DNA from: Flavobacteria bacterium BAL38
Lineage (GTDB): Bacteria; Bacteroidota; Bacteroidia; Flavobacteriales; Flavobacteriaceae
Reading direction: 5' to 3'
DNA length: 64,000 nt
Assembly (NCBI GenBank): GCA_000169355.1
Contig: AAXX01000006.1
Location: forward strand, 80,029-144,028
A model generated the notes under the pieces. The model did no database searches. It was not told where the DNA came from and was given only the letters and a program-made list of their open reading frames with translations. The stretch's first letter is position 1. Each line of letters starts with the position of its first letter. The position numbers were made by a program, and so were the translations under genes. Below, in pieces: positions 1-9,397 of this stretch.

Positions 1-1
1 T

Positions 2-1792
2 TTAACCGAAGACGAAGAAGAAATGGGAAATTTCGAATTGAAAACCTATCCTTCCACGTTTGAAATAGATAAAGAAGCCTTAAAACCAACTATTGCTTCA
101 GCATCTGAATTAAATTTAGATCCAAAACCAAAAGTTGAAACACCTGAAGTAACCAATTTTTCTATCGAAGACAGAAGCATTCCAAAAGAAGATTTTGTAA
201 CCGAAGATGCTTTTGTAATTGAAAAAATTGAAGAAGAAGTATTGGTAGAAGAAAATTTAGCGGCTAAACTAGTTCAAGACTTTGGATTATTTGATCCAAC
301 ATTAGAATTATCACATTATCAGTTCCCTCCTATTGATTTACTAAAAGAATATTCTTCTGGCGGTATTACTATCAATCAAGCGGAATTAGAAGAAAATAAA
401 AACAAAATTGTAGATACGTTAAAGAATTACAGCATCGGTATTTCGCAAATTAAAGCCACGGTAGGTCCTACGGTTACTTTATATGAAATTGTACCCGAAG
501 CAGGTATTCGTATTTCTAAAATTAAAAACTTAGAAGACGATATTGCGTTATCGTTAGCAGCATTAGGAATCCGTATTATTGCGCCAATTCCGGGTAAAGG
601 AACTATTGGTATTGAAGTACCAAATAACAATCCGACAATGGTTTCTATGAAGAGCGTAATCTCTTCTCCAAAATTCCAAACCGCTGAAATGGAATTGCCT
701 ATTGCGCTAGGAAAAACTATTTCTAATGAAACATTTGTTGTCGATTTAGCTAAAATGCCTCACTTATTGATGGCGGGTGCAACTGGTCAAGGAAAATCGG
801 TTGGATTAAATGCGGTGTTGACTTCCCTACTCTACAAAAAACATCCTGCAGAAGTAAAATTCGTTTTAGTAGATCCGAAAAAGGTAGAATTAACCCTTTT
901 TAATAAAATTGAACGTCATTATTTAGCTAAACTTCCTGATGGTGGCGATGCTATTATTACCGATAACACAAAGGTAATCAACACCTTAAATTCGTTATGT
1001 ATTGAAATGGACAACCGTTATTCTTTATTAAAAGATGCCATGGTGCGTAATATTAAAGAATACAACGAGAAATTCAGAAACCGTAAATTAAATCCAGAGA
1101 ACGGACACCGCTTTTTACCTTATATTGTTTTAGTAGTAGACGAGTTTGCCGATTTAATTATGACAGCGGGTAAAGAAGTAGAAACGCCTATAGCACGTTT
1201 GGCACAATTAGCTCGTGCCATTGGAATCCACTTAATTATTGCTACACAACGTCCGTCTGTAAATGTAATTACAGGGATGATTAAAGCCAACTTCCCAGCG
1301 CGTATTGCATTCCGAGTAACATCGAAAATTGACTCGAGAACCATTCTAGATTCTGGTGGTGCCGACCAATTAATTGGACGAGGCGATTTATTGTATACAC
1401 AAGGTAATGAAATTGTCAGAGTACAATGTGCTTTTGTAGATACTCCAGAAGTAGATAAAATTTGCGATTTCATTGGTTCGCAAAAAGCATATCCTGAAGC
1501 CTACCTTCTTCCTGAGTATGTGGGTGAGGAAAGTGGCATAAAACTTGATATAGATATCTCCGAAAGAGATTCTTTGTTTAGAGATGCTGCCGAAGTAATT
1601 GTCACTGCTCAACAAGGAAGCGCCTCTTTAATTCAAAGAAAATTAAAATTAGGTTACAATAGAGCCGGTCGTTTAATAGATCAATTAGAAGCGGCAGGAA
1701 TTGTAGGTCCTTTTGAAGGAAGTAAAGCCCGTTCAGTTTTAATTCCTGATTTAGTTGCTCTAGAACATTTTTTAAATAATGAACAAAATTAA
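2..1792 (+). CDS. ftsK: DNA translocase FtsK, C-terminal part (5' end outside window)
   Basis: Septal double-stranded DNA pump that clears chromosomes from the division plane. The frame is open back to base 2, so the N-terminal membrane segments and true start lie upstream of the window; the ATG at 23 is internal. Seen here: an acidic linker, the alpha/beta motor with Walker A GATGQGKS (near nt 772-795) and Walker B VLVVDEFADLI (near nt 1130-1160), and a C-terminal gamma winged helix (from about nt 1560) ending in a basic DNA-reading segment. The stop is 7 bases before the likely start of the LolA-like gene, consistent with an operon. Identification is very secure; only the 5' end is missing. 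Confidence 0.96.
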   Translation, partial: LTEDEEEMGNFELKTYPSTFEIDKEALKPTIASASELNLDPKPKVETPEVTNFSIEDRSIPKEDFVTEDAFVIEKIEEEVLVEENLAAKLVQDFGLFDPTLELSHYQFPPIDLLKEYSSGGITINQAELEENKNKIVDTLKNYSIGISQIKATVGPTVTLYEIVPEAGIRISKIKNLEDDIALSLAALGIRIIAPIPGKGTIGIEVPNNNPTMVSMKSVISSPKFQTAEMELPIALGKTISNETFVVDLAKMPHLLMAGATGQGKSVGLNAVLTSLLYKKHPAEVKFVLVDPKKVELTLFNKIERHYLAKLPDGGDAIITDNTKVINTLNSLCIEMDNRYSLLKDAMVRNIKEYNEKFRNRKLNPENGHRFLPYIVLVVDEFADLIMTAGKEVETPIARLAQLARAIGIHLIIATQRPSVNVITGMIKANFPARIAFRVTSKIDSRTILDSGGADQLIGRGDLLYTQGNEIVRVQCAFVDTPEVDKICDFIGSQKAYPEAYLLPEYVGEESGIKLDIDISERDSLFRDAAEVIVTAQQGSASLIQRKLKLGYNRAGRLIDQLEAAGIVGPFEGSKARSVLIPDLVALEHFLNNEQN

Positions 1793-1799
1793 TATCAAA

Positions 1800-2444
1800 A
1801 TGAAACGTTTTTTACAAGTTGCAATTGCATTACTAATTGGTTTATCACTTCAAGCTCAAGATGCTAAAAAAGCAAAAGAGTTATTAGATGAAGTCTCTTC
1901 CAAAGTAAAATCGTATGACAATATTGTGATTGACTTTAAATACGCTTTAAACAATCCTAAAGAAAACATCAATCAAGAAAGTAAAGGAAATGTCGCATTA
2001 AAAGGCAATTTGTACAGCCTTAACTTTATGGGGGTAACTAAAATTTTTGACGGTAAAAAAGTGTATACTATTGTTCCAGAAGATGAAGAAATTTCTATTT
2101 CAAATTTTAACGCTAACGATGAAAATGCCATTACGCCAAACAAGATGCTAACCTTTTTTAATTCAGGTTACAAATACGCTTGGGACATACTTCAAAACGT
2201 AAAAGGAAGAAAAATACAATACGTAAAATTAACACCAAATAGTAGTAAAGACCAACGCAAAGAAATTTTAGTAGGGATTGATGTTCAAACAAAACACATT
2301 TATACCGTAATTGAAGTGGGTAAAAATGGTTCAAAAACTACTTTAACTGTTAATTCTTTTAAAACAAATCAACCTTTATCGAAAAATCATTTTACCTTTA
2401 CAAAATCAAAATATCCTAATTACTACATCAATAAATTAGACTAA
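1800..2444 (+). CDS. lolA: LolA-like outer-membrane lipoprotein carrier
   Basis: Periplasmic chaperone of the LolA/LppC fold that carries lipoproteins to the outer membrane. The product begins with a signal peptide (MKRFLQVAIALLIGLSLQAQ, cleavage after AQA/AQ) and continues with the long beta-rich domain typical of the family (about 215 aa). An ATG at 1779 inside the ftsK stop region would add seven residues before the signal peptide, so the ATG at 1800 is preferred. It sits directly behind ftsK and 10 bases before the permease gene, an arrangement common in Flavobacteriaceae. It could be a LolA paralogue rather than the main carrier. Confidence 0.85.
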   Translation: MKRFLQVAIALLIGLSLQAQDAKKAKELLDEVSSKVKSYDNIVIDFKYALNNPKENINQESKGNVALKGNLYSLNFMGVTKIFDGKKVYTIVPEDEEISISNFNANDENAITPNKMLTFFNSGYKYAWDILQNVKGRKIQYVKLTPNSSKDQRKEILVGIDVQTKHIYTVIEVGKNGSKTTLTVNSFKTNQPLSKNHFTFTKSKYPNYYINKLD

Positions 2445-2454
2445 TTTCGTTCGG

Positions 2455-3915
2455 GTGAAAATATTAGATAAATACATAATAAAATCTTTCATGATTACAT
2501 TTACTACGGTATTTGTAATCTTGTTTTTTATATTCGTTTTACAAGGAATTTGGCTTTTTATTGCTGAACTAGCAGGTAAAGATCTTGATTTATTTACTAT
2601 TTTTAAATTCCTTACTTTCTACGCTCCTACTATTGTTCCAATGGTACTTCCACTTTCGGTACTTTTGGCAGCCATTATGACATTTGGTAGTTTTGCAGAA
2701 AATTATGAGTTTGCGGCAATGAAATCTTCGGGTATATCGTTGCAGCGTGCTATGAAAATGCTGACTATTACCATCGGAATTTTAGCATTGGTTTCTTTCT
2801 TTTTTGCCAATAACGTTATTCCGGATGCACAGTTTCGTTTTATTAACTTACGAAAAGATATTGTGCAACAAAAACCAGCTATGGCAATTGTTGAAGGTCA
2901 ATTTAATACTATAGGAACATCCAATATCAAAGTAGATAAAAAAACGGGAGATAATGGCGAATTTCTAGAAGGAGTTACCATGCATGTAAAAAACAACAAC
3001 ATGGGACTTGGTGCTAATACCATAATAAAAGCTAAAAGAGGTGTATTAACCAGTCAAGACGATTCTAATTACTTACAATTAGAATTATATGATGGATATT
3101 ATTACGAAGATATACATCCAAAAAAGTATGAAGAACGCAAACGCTTACCGTTTACTAAAAGTAGTTTCAAGAAATATGTAATAAATATCGATTTAACTAA
3201 ATTAAATCAATCCAATATAGACGATGGTAATGTAACCTCTGAAAAAATGTTAACCATTCCAGAACTTAGTTTTACAATAGATACGCTTCAAAAAAATTAT
3301 AATAAAGACGTAAAGTCATATGCCGAAAATATCGTTACCCGTAATGATAATATTTTCCAAAAAAGGCAAATCAATTCCACTACAGTACAAGCAAAAACAA
3401 TCAAAAAAACAGCTCCAAAAAATATTGAAAGCCTGTTCAACCCAACAGAACTAAAACAAATTTTGGAAATGGCAAAAAGTAATGCTACAAGTAGCGAATT
3501 CAGCATTCAAAGTAGTAAAACCGATTTAGAAATAAAAGCTAAAAACATTGGTTATCATTGGATGGCGATTCATGAAAAATTTGTAATTGCTTACGCTTGT
3601 TTATTGATGTTTTTTATTGGGGCACCATTGGGAGCTATTATTAGAAAAGGAGGATTAGGTTTACCTATCGTTTTTGCAATGCTAATATTTATAGCTTTTC
3701 ATTTCATTAATACATTTGGGCGAAAATTAGCTGAAGAAAGTACGATAACTCCTTTTATTGGCGCTTGGATGTCGTCTATAATTATGACACCATTTGCCAT
3801 ACTGCTTACCTATAGAGCCACAAACGATATTGGATTGATGATTAATTTTGATTGGTTAACAGATCCGATCATGAAAATAATTAATAAAATAAATAAAAAC
3901 AACGACAACAACTAA
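2455..3915 (+). CDS. LptF/LptG-family LPS export permease (YjgP/YjgQ)
   Basis: Inner-membrane permease subunit of the LPS transporter LptB2FG, which extracts LPS and passes it to the periplasmic bridge. About 486 aa: three hydrophobic segments in the first 110 residues, a long periplasmic beta-jellyroll-like region, then three more membrane segments near the C terminus (for example around [14 protein letters not shown]). This is the family's 6-TM plan; the periplasmic part is longer than in E. coli, as is usual in Bacteroidota. The start is a GTG at 2455, 10 bases behind lolA. The next gene starts 4 bases after the stop. LptF and LptG cannot be told apart here. Confidence 0.9.
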   Translation: MKILDKYIIKSFMITFTTVFVILFFIFVLQGIWLFIAELAGKDLDLFTIFKFLTFYAPTIVPMVLPLSVLLAAIMTFGSFAENYEFAAMKSSGISLQRAMKMLTITIGILALVSFFFANNVIPDAQFRFINLRKDIVQQKPAMAIVEGQFNTIGTSNIKVDKKTGDNGEFLEGVTMHVKNNNMGLGANTIIKAKRGVLTSQDDSNYLQLELYDGYYYEDIHPKKYEERKRLPFTKSSFKKYVINIDLTKLNQSNIDDGNVTSEKMLTIPELSFTIDTLQKNYNKDVKSYAENIVTRNDNIFQKRQINSTTVQAKTIKKTAPKNIESLFNPTELKQILEMAKSNATSSEFSIQSSKTDLEIKAKNIGYHWMAIHEKFVIAYACLLMFFIGAPLGAIIRKGGLGLPIVFAMLIFIAFHFINTFGRKLAEESTITPFIGAWMSSIIMTPFAILLTYRATNDIGLMINFDWLTDPIMKIINKINKNNDNN

Positions 3916-3919
3916 CACC

Positions 3920-5053
3920 ATGTCTAAAAACATACAACTAAATACAATTGAAGAAGCTATAGAAGACATCCGACAAGGAAAAGTAATTATAGTGGTAGAC
4001 GATGAAGACAGAGAAAACGAAGGTGATTTTTTAGCAGCTGCAGAAAAAGTAACGCCCGAAATGATAAACTTTATGGCTACGCACGGTAGAGGTCTTATTT
4101 GTGCTCCATTAACAGAATCGCGTTGCAAAGAATTAGATCTTCATGCCATGGTACGCAACAATACCGATCATATGGAAACTGCTTTTACTGTTTCTGTAGA
4201 TTTAAAAGGTAAAGGAGTAAGTACCGGAATTTCAGCTAAAGACAGAGCTTTAACTATTCAGGCATTAATTGATGCCGAAACAAAACCATACGATTTAGCG
4301 CGTCCTGGTCATATTTTTCCTTTAATTGCAAAACAAGGAGGTGTTTTAAGAAGAACCGGACATACAGAAGCGGCCATCGACTTTGCTCGTTTAGCAGGAT
4401 TTAAACCAGCTGGCGTTATTGTGGAAATTATGAACGAAGATGGAACAATGGCTCGATTACCACAACTAGTTGAAGTAGCTAAAAAGTTTGACTTAAAATT
4501 AGTTTCTATTGAAGATTTAGTGGCTTATAGAATGCAACACGACAGTCTAATTCAAAAGAAAGAAGATTTTAATATAGAAACTCGATTTGGAACTTTTAGA
4601 TTACGTGCTTATTTGCAAACCACAAACAAACAAGTCCATTTAGCTTTAACAAAAGGAAATTGGAATGCTGGCGATACTGTACTTACCAGAATTAATACTA
4701 CACAAGTTAATAACGATATATTAGGTACATTAACAAGCGATAACGACAAAAAACTAGATGACATCTTCCGTAAAATAAACGAAGCTGAAAAAGGAGCTAT
4801 TATCTTTATTAACCAAGAGGTAAAATCGTTAGAATTATTAGACCGTATTACCGAATTAAAAGTGCTACAAAGTCAAGGCGAAATGAAAGCTCCTCAAATT
4901 AAAATGGATACAAAAGATTTTGGAATTGGGGCACAAATTTTACACGATTTAGACATTACCAAAATAGAATTACTATCTAATAGCTCTGCTCCTACTAAAC
5001 GTGTAGGAATGATTGGCTACGGATTGGAAATTATGGAATACAAGAATTATTAA
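3920..5053 (+). CDS. ribB: 3,4-dihydroxy-2-butanone 4-phosphate synthase with degenerate GTP cyclohydrolase II domain
   Basis: Riboflavin pathway enzyme that makes DHBP from ribulose 5-phosphate. The N-terminal RibB domain is intact: the acidic loop [10 protein letters not shown], the [20 protein letters not shown] segment and the ED-TMAR region. The C-terminal half (from about residue 205) has the overall layout of GTP cyclohydrolase II, including DFGIGAQIL and the final K-ELLSN segment. The zinc-ligand region, normally of the form SECLTGD...SLRCDCG, reads NTTQVNND...TLTSDN, with no cysteine at any of the three ligand positions. GCHII activity is therefore very unlikely, and a separate ribA is expected elsewhere. 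Last gene before a strong terminator. Confidence 0.93.
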   Translation: MSKNIQLNTIEEAIEDIRQGKVIIVVDDEDRENEGDFLAAAEKVTPEMINFMATHGRGLICAPLTESRCKELDLHAMVRNNTDHMETAFTVSVDLKGKGVSTGISAKDRALTIQALIDAETKPYDLARPGHIFPLIAKQGGVLRRTGHTEAAIDFARLAGFKPAGVIVEIMNEDGTMARLPQLVEVAKKFDLKLVSIEDLVAYRMQHDSLIQKKEDFNIETRFGTFRLRAYLQTTNKQVHLALTKGNWNAGDTVLTRINTTQVNNDILGTLTSDNDKKLDDIFRKINEAEKGAIIFINQEVKSLELLDRITELKVLQSQGEMKAPQIKMDTKDFGIGAQILHDLDITKIELLSNSSAPTKRVGMIGYGLEIMEYKNY

Positions 5054-5072
5054 ATTCTGAAAAAATATTAAG

Positions 5073-5104
5073 AAAACGCTCAAAATATCTTGAGCGTTTT
5101 TTTT
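5073..5104 (+). terminator. Rho-independent terminator after ribB
   Basis: A 10-bp perfect stem (AAAACGCTCA at 5073-5082 with TGAGCGTTTT at 5091-5100) is followed by a run of T. It lies 20 bases after the ribB stop and closes the ftsK-lolA-lpt-ribB unit. Confidence 0.9.
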
Positions 5105-5289
5105 ATTTCAATTATATCCTATCAAATTACACCTAAATATTTAATAATAGTATTTCAATATTTATTTTTATATTTATAATCGAATTTCGCACACATAAAA
5201 AAAATGAAATTAACTTAAAAAGTAAGAAAGTCAAAATTGAAGTGAATAGTATTCAAAAATCAGAATAAATCAACTTAAAATTAAATTTT

Positions 5290-6072
5290 ATGACAAAAAA
5301 ATCACTTTTTTTAATCTTATTTTCGATACTTTCTTTTAGTATTATGACTAATGCACAAGAAGTCCATAAAAAAAAATCAATTAGCGAATTAAAAGACGAG
5401 AAAAATCCACTCAACTTTGCTCGAGTAAATTTTTATAAAAACACCGTCGTATTTTTTAATGAATATTTAGATACAGATAGTGGATCTATCAATACAACAG
5501 ATCTACGATATACACATCCTTTTAAAAATCGTTCTTGGAATTTCCGTGCAGATCTCCCTCTAATATCGGGTAATACTTCTTCGATAAACAAAACAGCAAT
5601 TGGCGATATCTCTTTTAGCATTGCCCACATTCCATATTTAACAAATAATAGAGGAATCTCTTTCAGAGCAAGAATTACTTCGAACTCAAGTAATAATCCT
5701 GATTTTGGTTCAGGTAAATGGGTGTTTACTCCAACAGTTTTTTACGGTCAATATTTAAATAAAAAAGGATCTATTCTTTGGACAACTTATCTCGAAAACA
5801 AATTCAGTTTTGCAGGTAATAGTGATAGAGCTAATATAAACGCTTACACTTTTGACAACGCTATCACTTATTCTTTTTTAAATAGTTGGATAGCTACAGA
5901 TTTTTCTGTTGGATATAATGTTAAATCAGAGACAAATCCTTATGCATTAGCTTTAGAGTATGGCACAAAATTTACACCAGACACCATGTTGTATTTTCAT
6001 CCAAGTATTGGTATTGGCTCAGAAAGACAATATAATTACGGTGTCGAATTTGGAGTAGTCATTTTGTACTAA
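5290..6072 (+). CDS. Putative outer-membrane beta-barrel protein
   Basis: 260 aa with a clear signal peptide (MTKKSLFLILFSILSFSIMTNAQ). The rest alternates polar and hydrophobic residues in short strands ending in aromatics (WNFRADLPL, GISFRARI, WVFTPTVFYG, YNYGVEFGVVILY), which is the look of an 8-12-stranded outer-membrane barrel. The C terminus is a typical terminal strand. It stands alone between the terminator and the repeat region and has its own AT-rich leader. The substrate is unknown; a small porin or transporter-like barrel is the best guess. Confidence 0.6.
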   Translation: MTKKSLFLILFSILSFSIMTNAQEVHKKKSISELKDEKNPLNFARVNFYKNTVVFFNEYLDTDSGSINTTDLRYTHPFKNRSWNFRADLPLISGNTSSINKTAIGDISFSIAHIPYLTNNRGISFRARITSNSSNNPDFGSGKWVFTPTVFYGQYLNKKGSILWTTYLENKFSFAGNSDRANINAYTFDNAITYSFLNSWIATDFSVGYNVKSETNPYALALEYGTKFTPDTMLYFHPSIGIGSERQYNYGVEFGVVILY

Positions 6073-6250
6073 TTTAAACTAATAAGCAAAATAAATTAAT
6101 ATAGTTTGTTTGCTGTAGTATACGAAGGAAATTAAGAAGTATCAAGAAATAAATATTTCGTGTTTACGAGTATTTTCTTTTGATATTTTTTTATTAATAA
6201 AAAAAAATAACTAGAGTATTACCCCTAATATAACCTAAGATTAAATGTAG

Positions 6251-6623
6251 CGTCACTTCAAGTGCGAAGCGTATCGAGAAGTTTTCCTCATCAAACAATA
6301 AATAAATCTAATACCCGATGAATGAAATTTACGTCAGTTCGAGTAATTTTCGATAGAAAATTGTATCGAGAACAAGTCAAATTTCATTAATAACAACTTC
6401 GTTATTCGTCACTAAAACTACGAAGCGTAACGAGAAGTTTTCCTCTTCAAACCACAAAAATAAATCTAATACCCATTGAATGAAATTTACGTCAGTTCGA
6501 GTAATTTTCGATAGAAAATTGTATCGAGAACAAGTCAAATTTCATTTATAACAAATTCGGTACACGTCACTTCGACTGCGAAGCGTATCGAGAAGTTTTC
6601 CTCTTCAAACACATAAATAAACG
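6251..6623. repeat. Tandem 157-bp intergenic repeat built of REP-like palindromes
   Basis: Units begin at 6251, 6407 and 6565 (the third partial), each starting CGTCACT. Within each full unit there is a short palindrome (for example 6566-6595, CTTCG...CGAAG) and a longer one at 6333-6373 and 6491-6531. All start GTCAnT and most end GTATCGAGAA; the copy at 6408-6437 is diverged. The longer elements carry the stem AATTTTC/GAAAATT. This fills the 584-base gap between 6072 and 6657; no gene is visible in it. Confidence 0.85.
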
Positions 6624-6656
6624 CTAAAAGATTATTTTAAAAGTAATAAAAAGAAA

Positions 6657-8189
6657 CTACTCTTTAAAAATATTCATTTCCTCATTGTAAATAGGGCTCT
6701 CAATATTTAAAAAGTTCAAAACACTATGAAAAACATGATATTGAGAAAGCATGTCAAATTTCTTAATCTTTTTAGAACTATCCTCTGGAAGCCATACAAT
6801 AAAAGGAATTTCATATTGTTCTTTAGGAGCAATACTCATTGGAATACCATGCATATACAAGTTTTTTTCGCCTAAAGATTCGCCATGATCAGACACAAAA
6901 AGTAGGGTGCTTTTATAAGAATCTAATTCTTGTAATGCTTCTATTGTTTTGTGCAAAATATAATCGGTATAAACAATTGTATTATCATACGCATTTATAA
7001 GTTCGGCTTGAGAACAATTAGACAATTCAACACTTTCACAAACCGGTTTAAAATGTTCAAATTGTGAAGGATATTTTTTGTTATAACTAGGACCGTGACT
7101 TGTGCTTGTATGTAAAATAATCAAAATTTTGTTCTTTTTACTAGCTAAAATTTGTTCTTTTAAACCATATAAAAGTACTTCGTCATAATTACAATACTCT
7201 TCTTTACAATTAGTCTGTAAATAGGCTCTATCTTGATAATTTTTAATATGAACAGGTGGCTCTCCCCAGTTAGAAGTTCGCCAAATTACTTCAACATCAT
7301 TGCGATATAAATAATTAGGTAAAATTTCATATAAATCACCTGTTTCTTTATGATCTAAAATACTTTTTACTCCAGCAGTAGTATAAGTGGCACTAGAATT
7401 GGCATCAAAATGGAATAGATTTTGAGTTTTAGACAGCAACGGATTCGTATTTTTACTATAACCATACAACGAAAAATTTTGTCTTCGAGCCGATTCTCCA
7501 ATAACTAAGACCACAACTGCCTTTTCATTATCCTTAATTTTAGCATCAGGAAGTAAAATTTCTTTTTCATTTTTCTTATTCTCATGAATATAATAAAGAG
7601 AGGTATTCACTACATAGGACCAAGGCATCGCTAAACCTCCTAATCGTTTTGAATTTTTATCAATCCAAAGCCAATTACTTGCATTAACAAAAACTAAAAC
7701 TAATGCAAATAGTAAAGTAAGAGATGAAAGTATTGAAAATCTCTTAAAAGAAACGCGTTCAACTTTACTTCTAAGAATAAAATAACTTGGTAAAACTCCT
7801 AAAAAAAGAAGATATAACACCATTTTATAAGAAAAATAACTGCTCGATTCATCGTAATTGGTATTAAATACATTACCTATCATGCTTTCATCTACAATGA
7901 TGCCATAAGTAGCTACAAAATAAACGGCAATAGCATTCATTAAAAAGAACAACACCAATAAAAATTTGCCTATTCGTTGAGATAAATACAACAGTAAAAA
8001 AAACACAAATGCATTTAATACAATCATGAGCACAACTAAACTCGCTATTACAAAAACGCCGCTAAAACTTTTATAATTGATATTCTCAAATACGAAATTA
8101 AAAAAAGGAATATGAAAAAATAAGAAGTTAAGACAACTGATAAGTAAAACAAAAGAAAGAATCTTAAAGTTATTTTTTAAAGTAAACAT
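6657..8189 (-). CDS. eptA: EptA-like lipid A phosphoethanolamine transferase
   Basis: Inner-membrane enzyme that transfers phosphoethanolamine from phosphatidylethanolamine to lipid A phosphates. Five hydrophobic segments occupy the first 170 residues. A periplasmic sulfatase-fold domain follows with the metal/nucleophile motif VIGESARRQNFSLYGY, the TAGV segment, SHGPSY, and the metal-binding SDHGESLGE. The start at 8189 (MFTLKNN) is preferred over 8213 because it shortens the overlap with the upstream PAP2 gene to 20 bases. The PAP2 phosphatase and this transferase are probably co-transcribed, which suggests removal of a lipid A phosphate and its replacement or masking by PEtN. Confidence 0.9.
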   Translation of the reverse strand: MFTLKNNFKILSFVLLISCLNFLFFHIPFFNFVFENINYKSFSGVFVIASLVVLMIVLNAFVFFLLLYLSQRIGKFLLVLFFLMNAIAVYFVATYGIIVDESMIGNVFNTNYDESSSYFSYKMVLYLLFLGVLPSYFILRSKVERVSFKRFSILSSLTLLFALVLVFVNASNWLWIDKNSKRLGGLAMPWSYVVNTSLYYIHENKKNEKEILLPDAKIKDNEKAVVVLVIGESARRQNFSLYGYSKNTNPLLSKTQNLFHFDANSSATYTTAGVKSILDHKETGDLYEILPNYLYRNDVEVIWRTSNWGEPPVHIKNYQDRAYLQTNCKEEYCNYDEVLLYGLKEQILASKKNKILIILHTSTSHGPSYNKKYPSQFEHFKPVCESVELSNCSQAELINAYDNTIVYTDYILHKTIEALQELDSYKSTLLFVSDHGESLGEKNLYMHGIPMSIAPKEQYEIPFIVWLPEDSSKKIKKFDMLSQYHVFHSVLNFLNIESPIYNEEMNIFKE

Positions 8190-8997
8190 AAATAAATTTA
8201 TAAAGAGCAACAAATAAACTAATTAATGCTAAATAAAACACTATAATATTTTCATTAAATATTTTAATGAGTAACGAAATACCACAGGCAATAATAAGAA
8301 GAATAAAAAAGGGACAATATTTTTTATTATTAATCCAAGCCCAAATTTTATATTTTCGACTAATAAAAATACCTAAAAGACCTGAGATATAGCCTATAAT
8401 ACTTCCACTAATAACGTCAAGTGGATGATGTGCTCCAATTGCCACTCGGGTAAACACAAGTAATAATCCTGTTGTAACAATTAAAAAAACCCATACTACT
8501 TTATTGGTTAATTTTTGGGGCATAAAAGCAAACATTAGCACTGTAAAAATAGTAAAAATGGTAATGGAATGTCCAGATGGTAAGCTACTAAAACCATGTA
8601 ATACTTTACCAACAATAATAAAGCTATCATTATCATAAACTTGTGCCGGTCTTGGAACTAAAAATAAATCTTTTAAAAATTTAGAAAAAACAAGCGAAAC
8701 AAGTAAAGCCGAAATAAGCGCCTCCCATATTTTAGGAGCGTATACTACAAGAATGATTAAAAAAGACAAAAAGATGGAAGCATCACCAAATTGTGTAAGG
8801 TTATATTCAGTGGAAGGATATTGTCCTAAATAATGATTAATTGAATAAAACCAATCTTTTTGAATGGCAACATAACCTTGAACATTAAATGCATTATTTA
8901 CCAAAAGAAATAGAACGATAGTTAGAATCAATAATAGGGGAAGTAAAAATAACCTAGGCTTAATTTTATTCAAATTAGCAATTACAACTGTGTTCAT
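8170..8997 (-). CDS. PAP2-family membrane phosphatase (possible lipid A phosphatase)
   Basis: About 275 aa and largely membrane-embedded. It carries all three parts of the PAP2 phosphatase signature: KDLFLVPRP, PSGH and RVAIGAHHPLD. The family removes phosphates from lipid substrates on the periplasmic side (LpxE-type lipid A phosphatases, undecaprenyl pyrophosphatases, PgpB). Overlap with the EptA-like gene favours an LpxE-like role, by analogy with coupled lpxE/eptA modification in other bacteria. The N-terminal hydrophobic segment and long C-terminal membrane tail are unexceptional. Confidence 0.85.
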   Translation of the reverse strand: MNTVVIANLNKIKPRLFLLPLLLILTIVLFLLVNNAFNVQGYVAIQKDWFYSINHYLGQYPSTEYNLTQFGDASIFLSFLIILVVYAPKIWEALISALLVSLVFSKFLKDLFLVPRPAQVYDNDSFIIVGKVLHGFSSLPSGHSITIFTIFTVLMFAFMPQKLTNKVVWVFLIVTTGLLLVFTRVAIGAHHPLDVISGSIIGYISGLLGIFISRKYKIWAWINNKKYCPFFILLIIACGISLLIKIFNENIIVFYLALISLFVALYKFIYVYFKK

Positions 8998-9013
8998 TTT
9001 AAGAATTTATTAA

Positions 9014-9021
9014 CAAAAATA
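9014..9021 (-). promoter_or_regulatory. Candidate -7 box for the PAP2/eptA operon
   Basis: On the minus strand this reads TATTTTTG, matching the Bacteroidota -7 consensus TAnnTTTG, 16 bases upstream of the PAP2 start. No clear TTG -33 box is seen. Confidence 0.35.
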
Positions 9022-9097
9022 AATAAATATCTTAAAAATTGGATAAAAAATTACAGAATTAAGAATAAATTAATTTTCAAATTTAGAATTCAAAATA

Positions 9098-9332
9098 ACT
9101 TCGTGAAGCTATGTGTAAAAAACTAGGTGCCTATGTGGTATAAACTTCTAATAAAGAAAGTATCACTTATTCAAGAGATGCTTAACAGCATGACAAACTA
9201 TGCGTGTAGTCTAATGTTAACTATACTAAGTGAAACGTCCGATACTTCGGACCGAAGCTTCGGACTCTGTGTAGCTCTCTCAACGCAAACAATATCAAAA
9301 AAAACTCGGTGCATCTCTGTGTAACAAACTAT
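9098..9332. repeat. Single copy of a dispersed intergenic repeat (same family as 20,891-21,297)
   Basis: Contains GTATCACTTATTCAAGAGAT, a GTGAAACGTCC segment, CTCTGTGTAGCTCTCTCAAC and a CTCGGTGCATCTCTGTGTAA tail in the same order as the tandem array near 21 kb. It includes the optional palindrome around CTTCGGACCGAAGCTTCGG (9246-9264 region). It occupies most of the 400-base gap 8998-9397. A short open frame crosses it but has no coding features. Confidence 0.8.
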
Positions 9333-9397
9333 ATCCCTATGTGTTTAAAAAAATGCAACAAGCTTATCAGCATAACAAACCAATAACCTCTTATACC

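Noticed and set aside
9127..9324. 65-codon plus-strand frame near 9.2 kb
   Set aside because: Falls wholly inside the dispersed repeat copy at 9098-9332.
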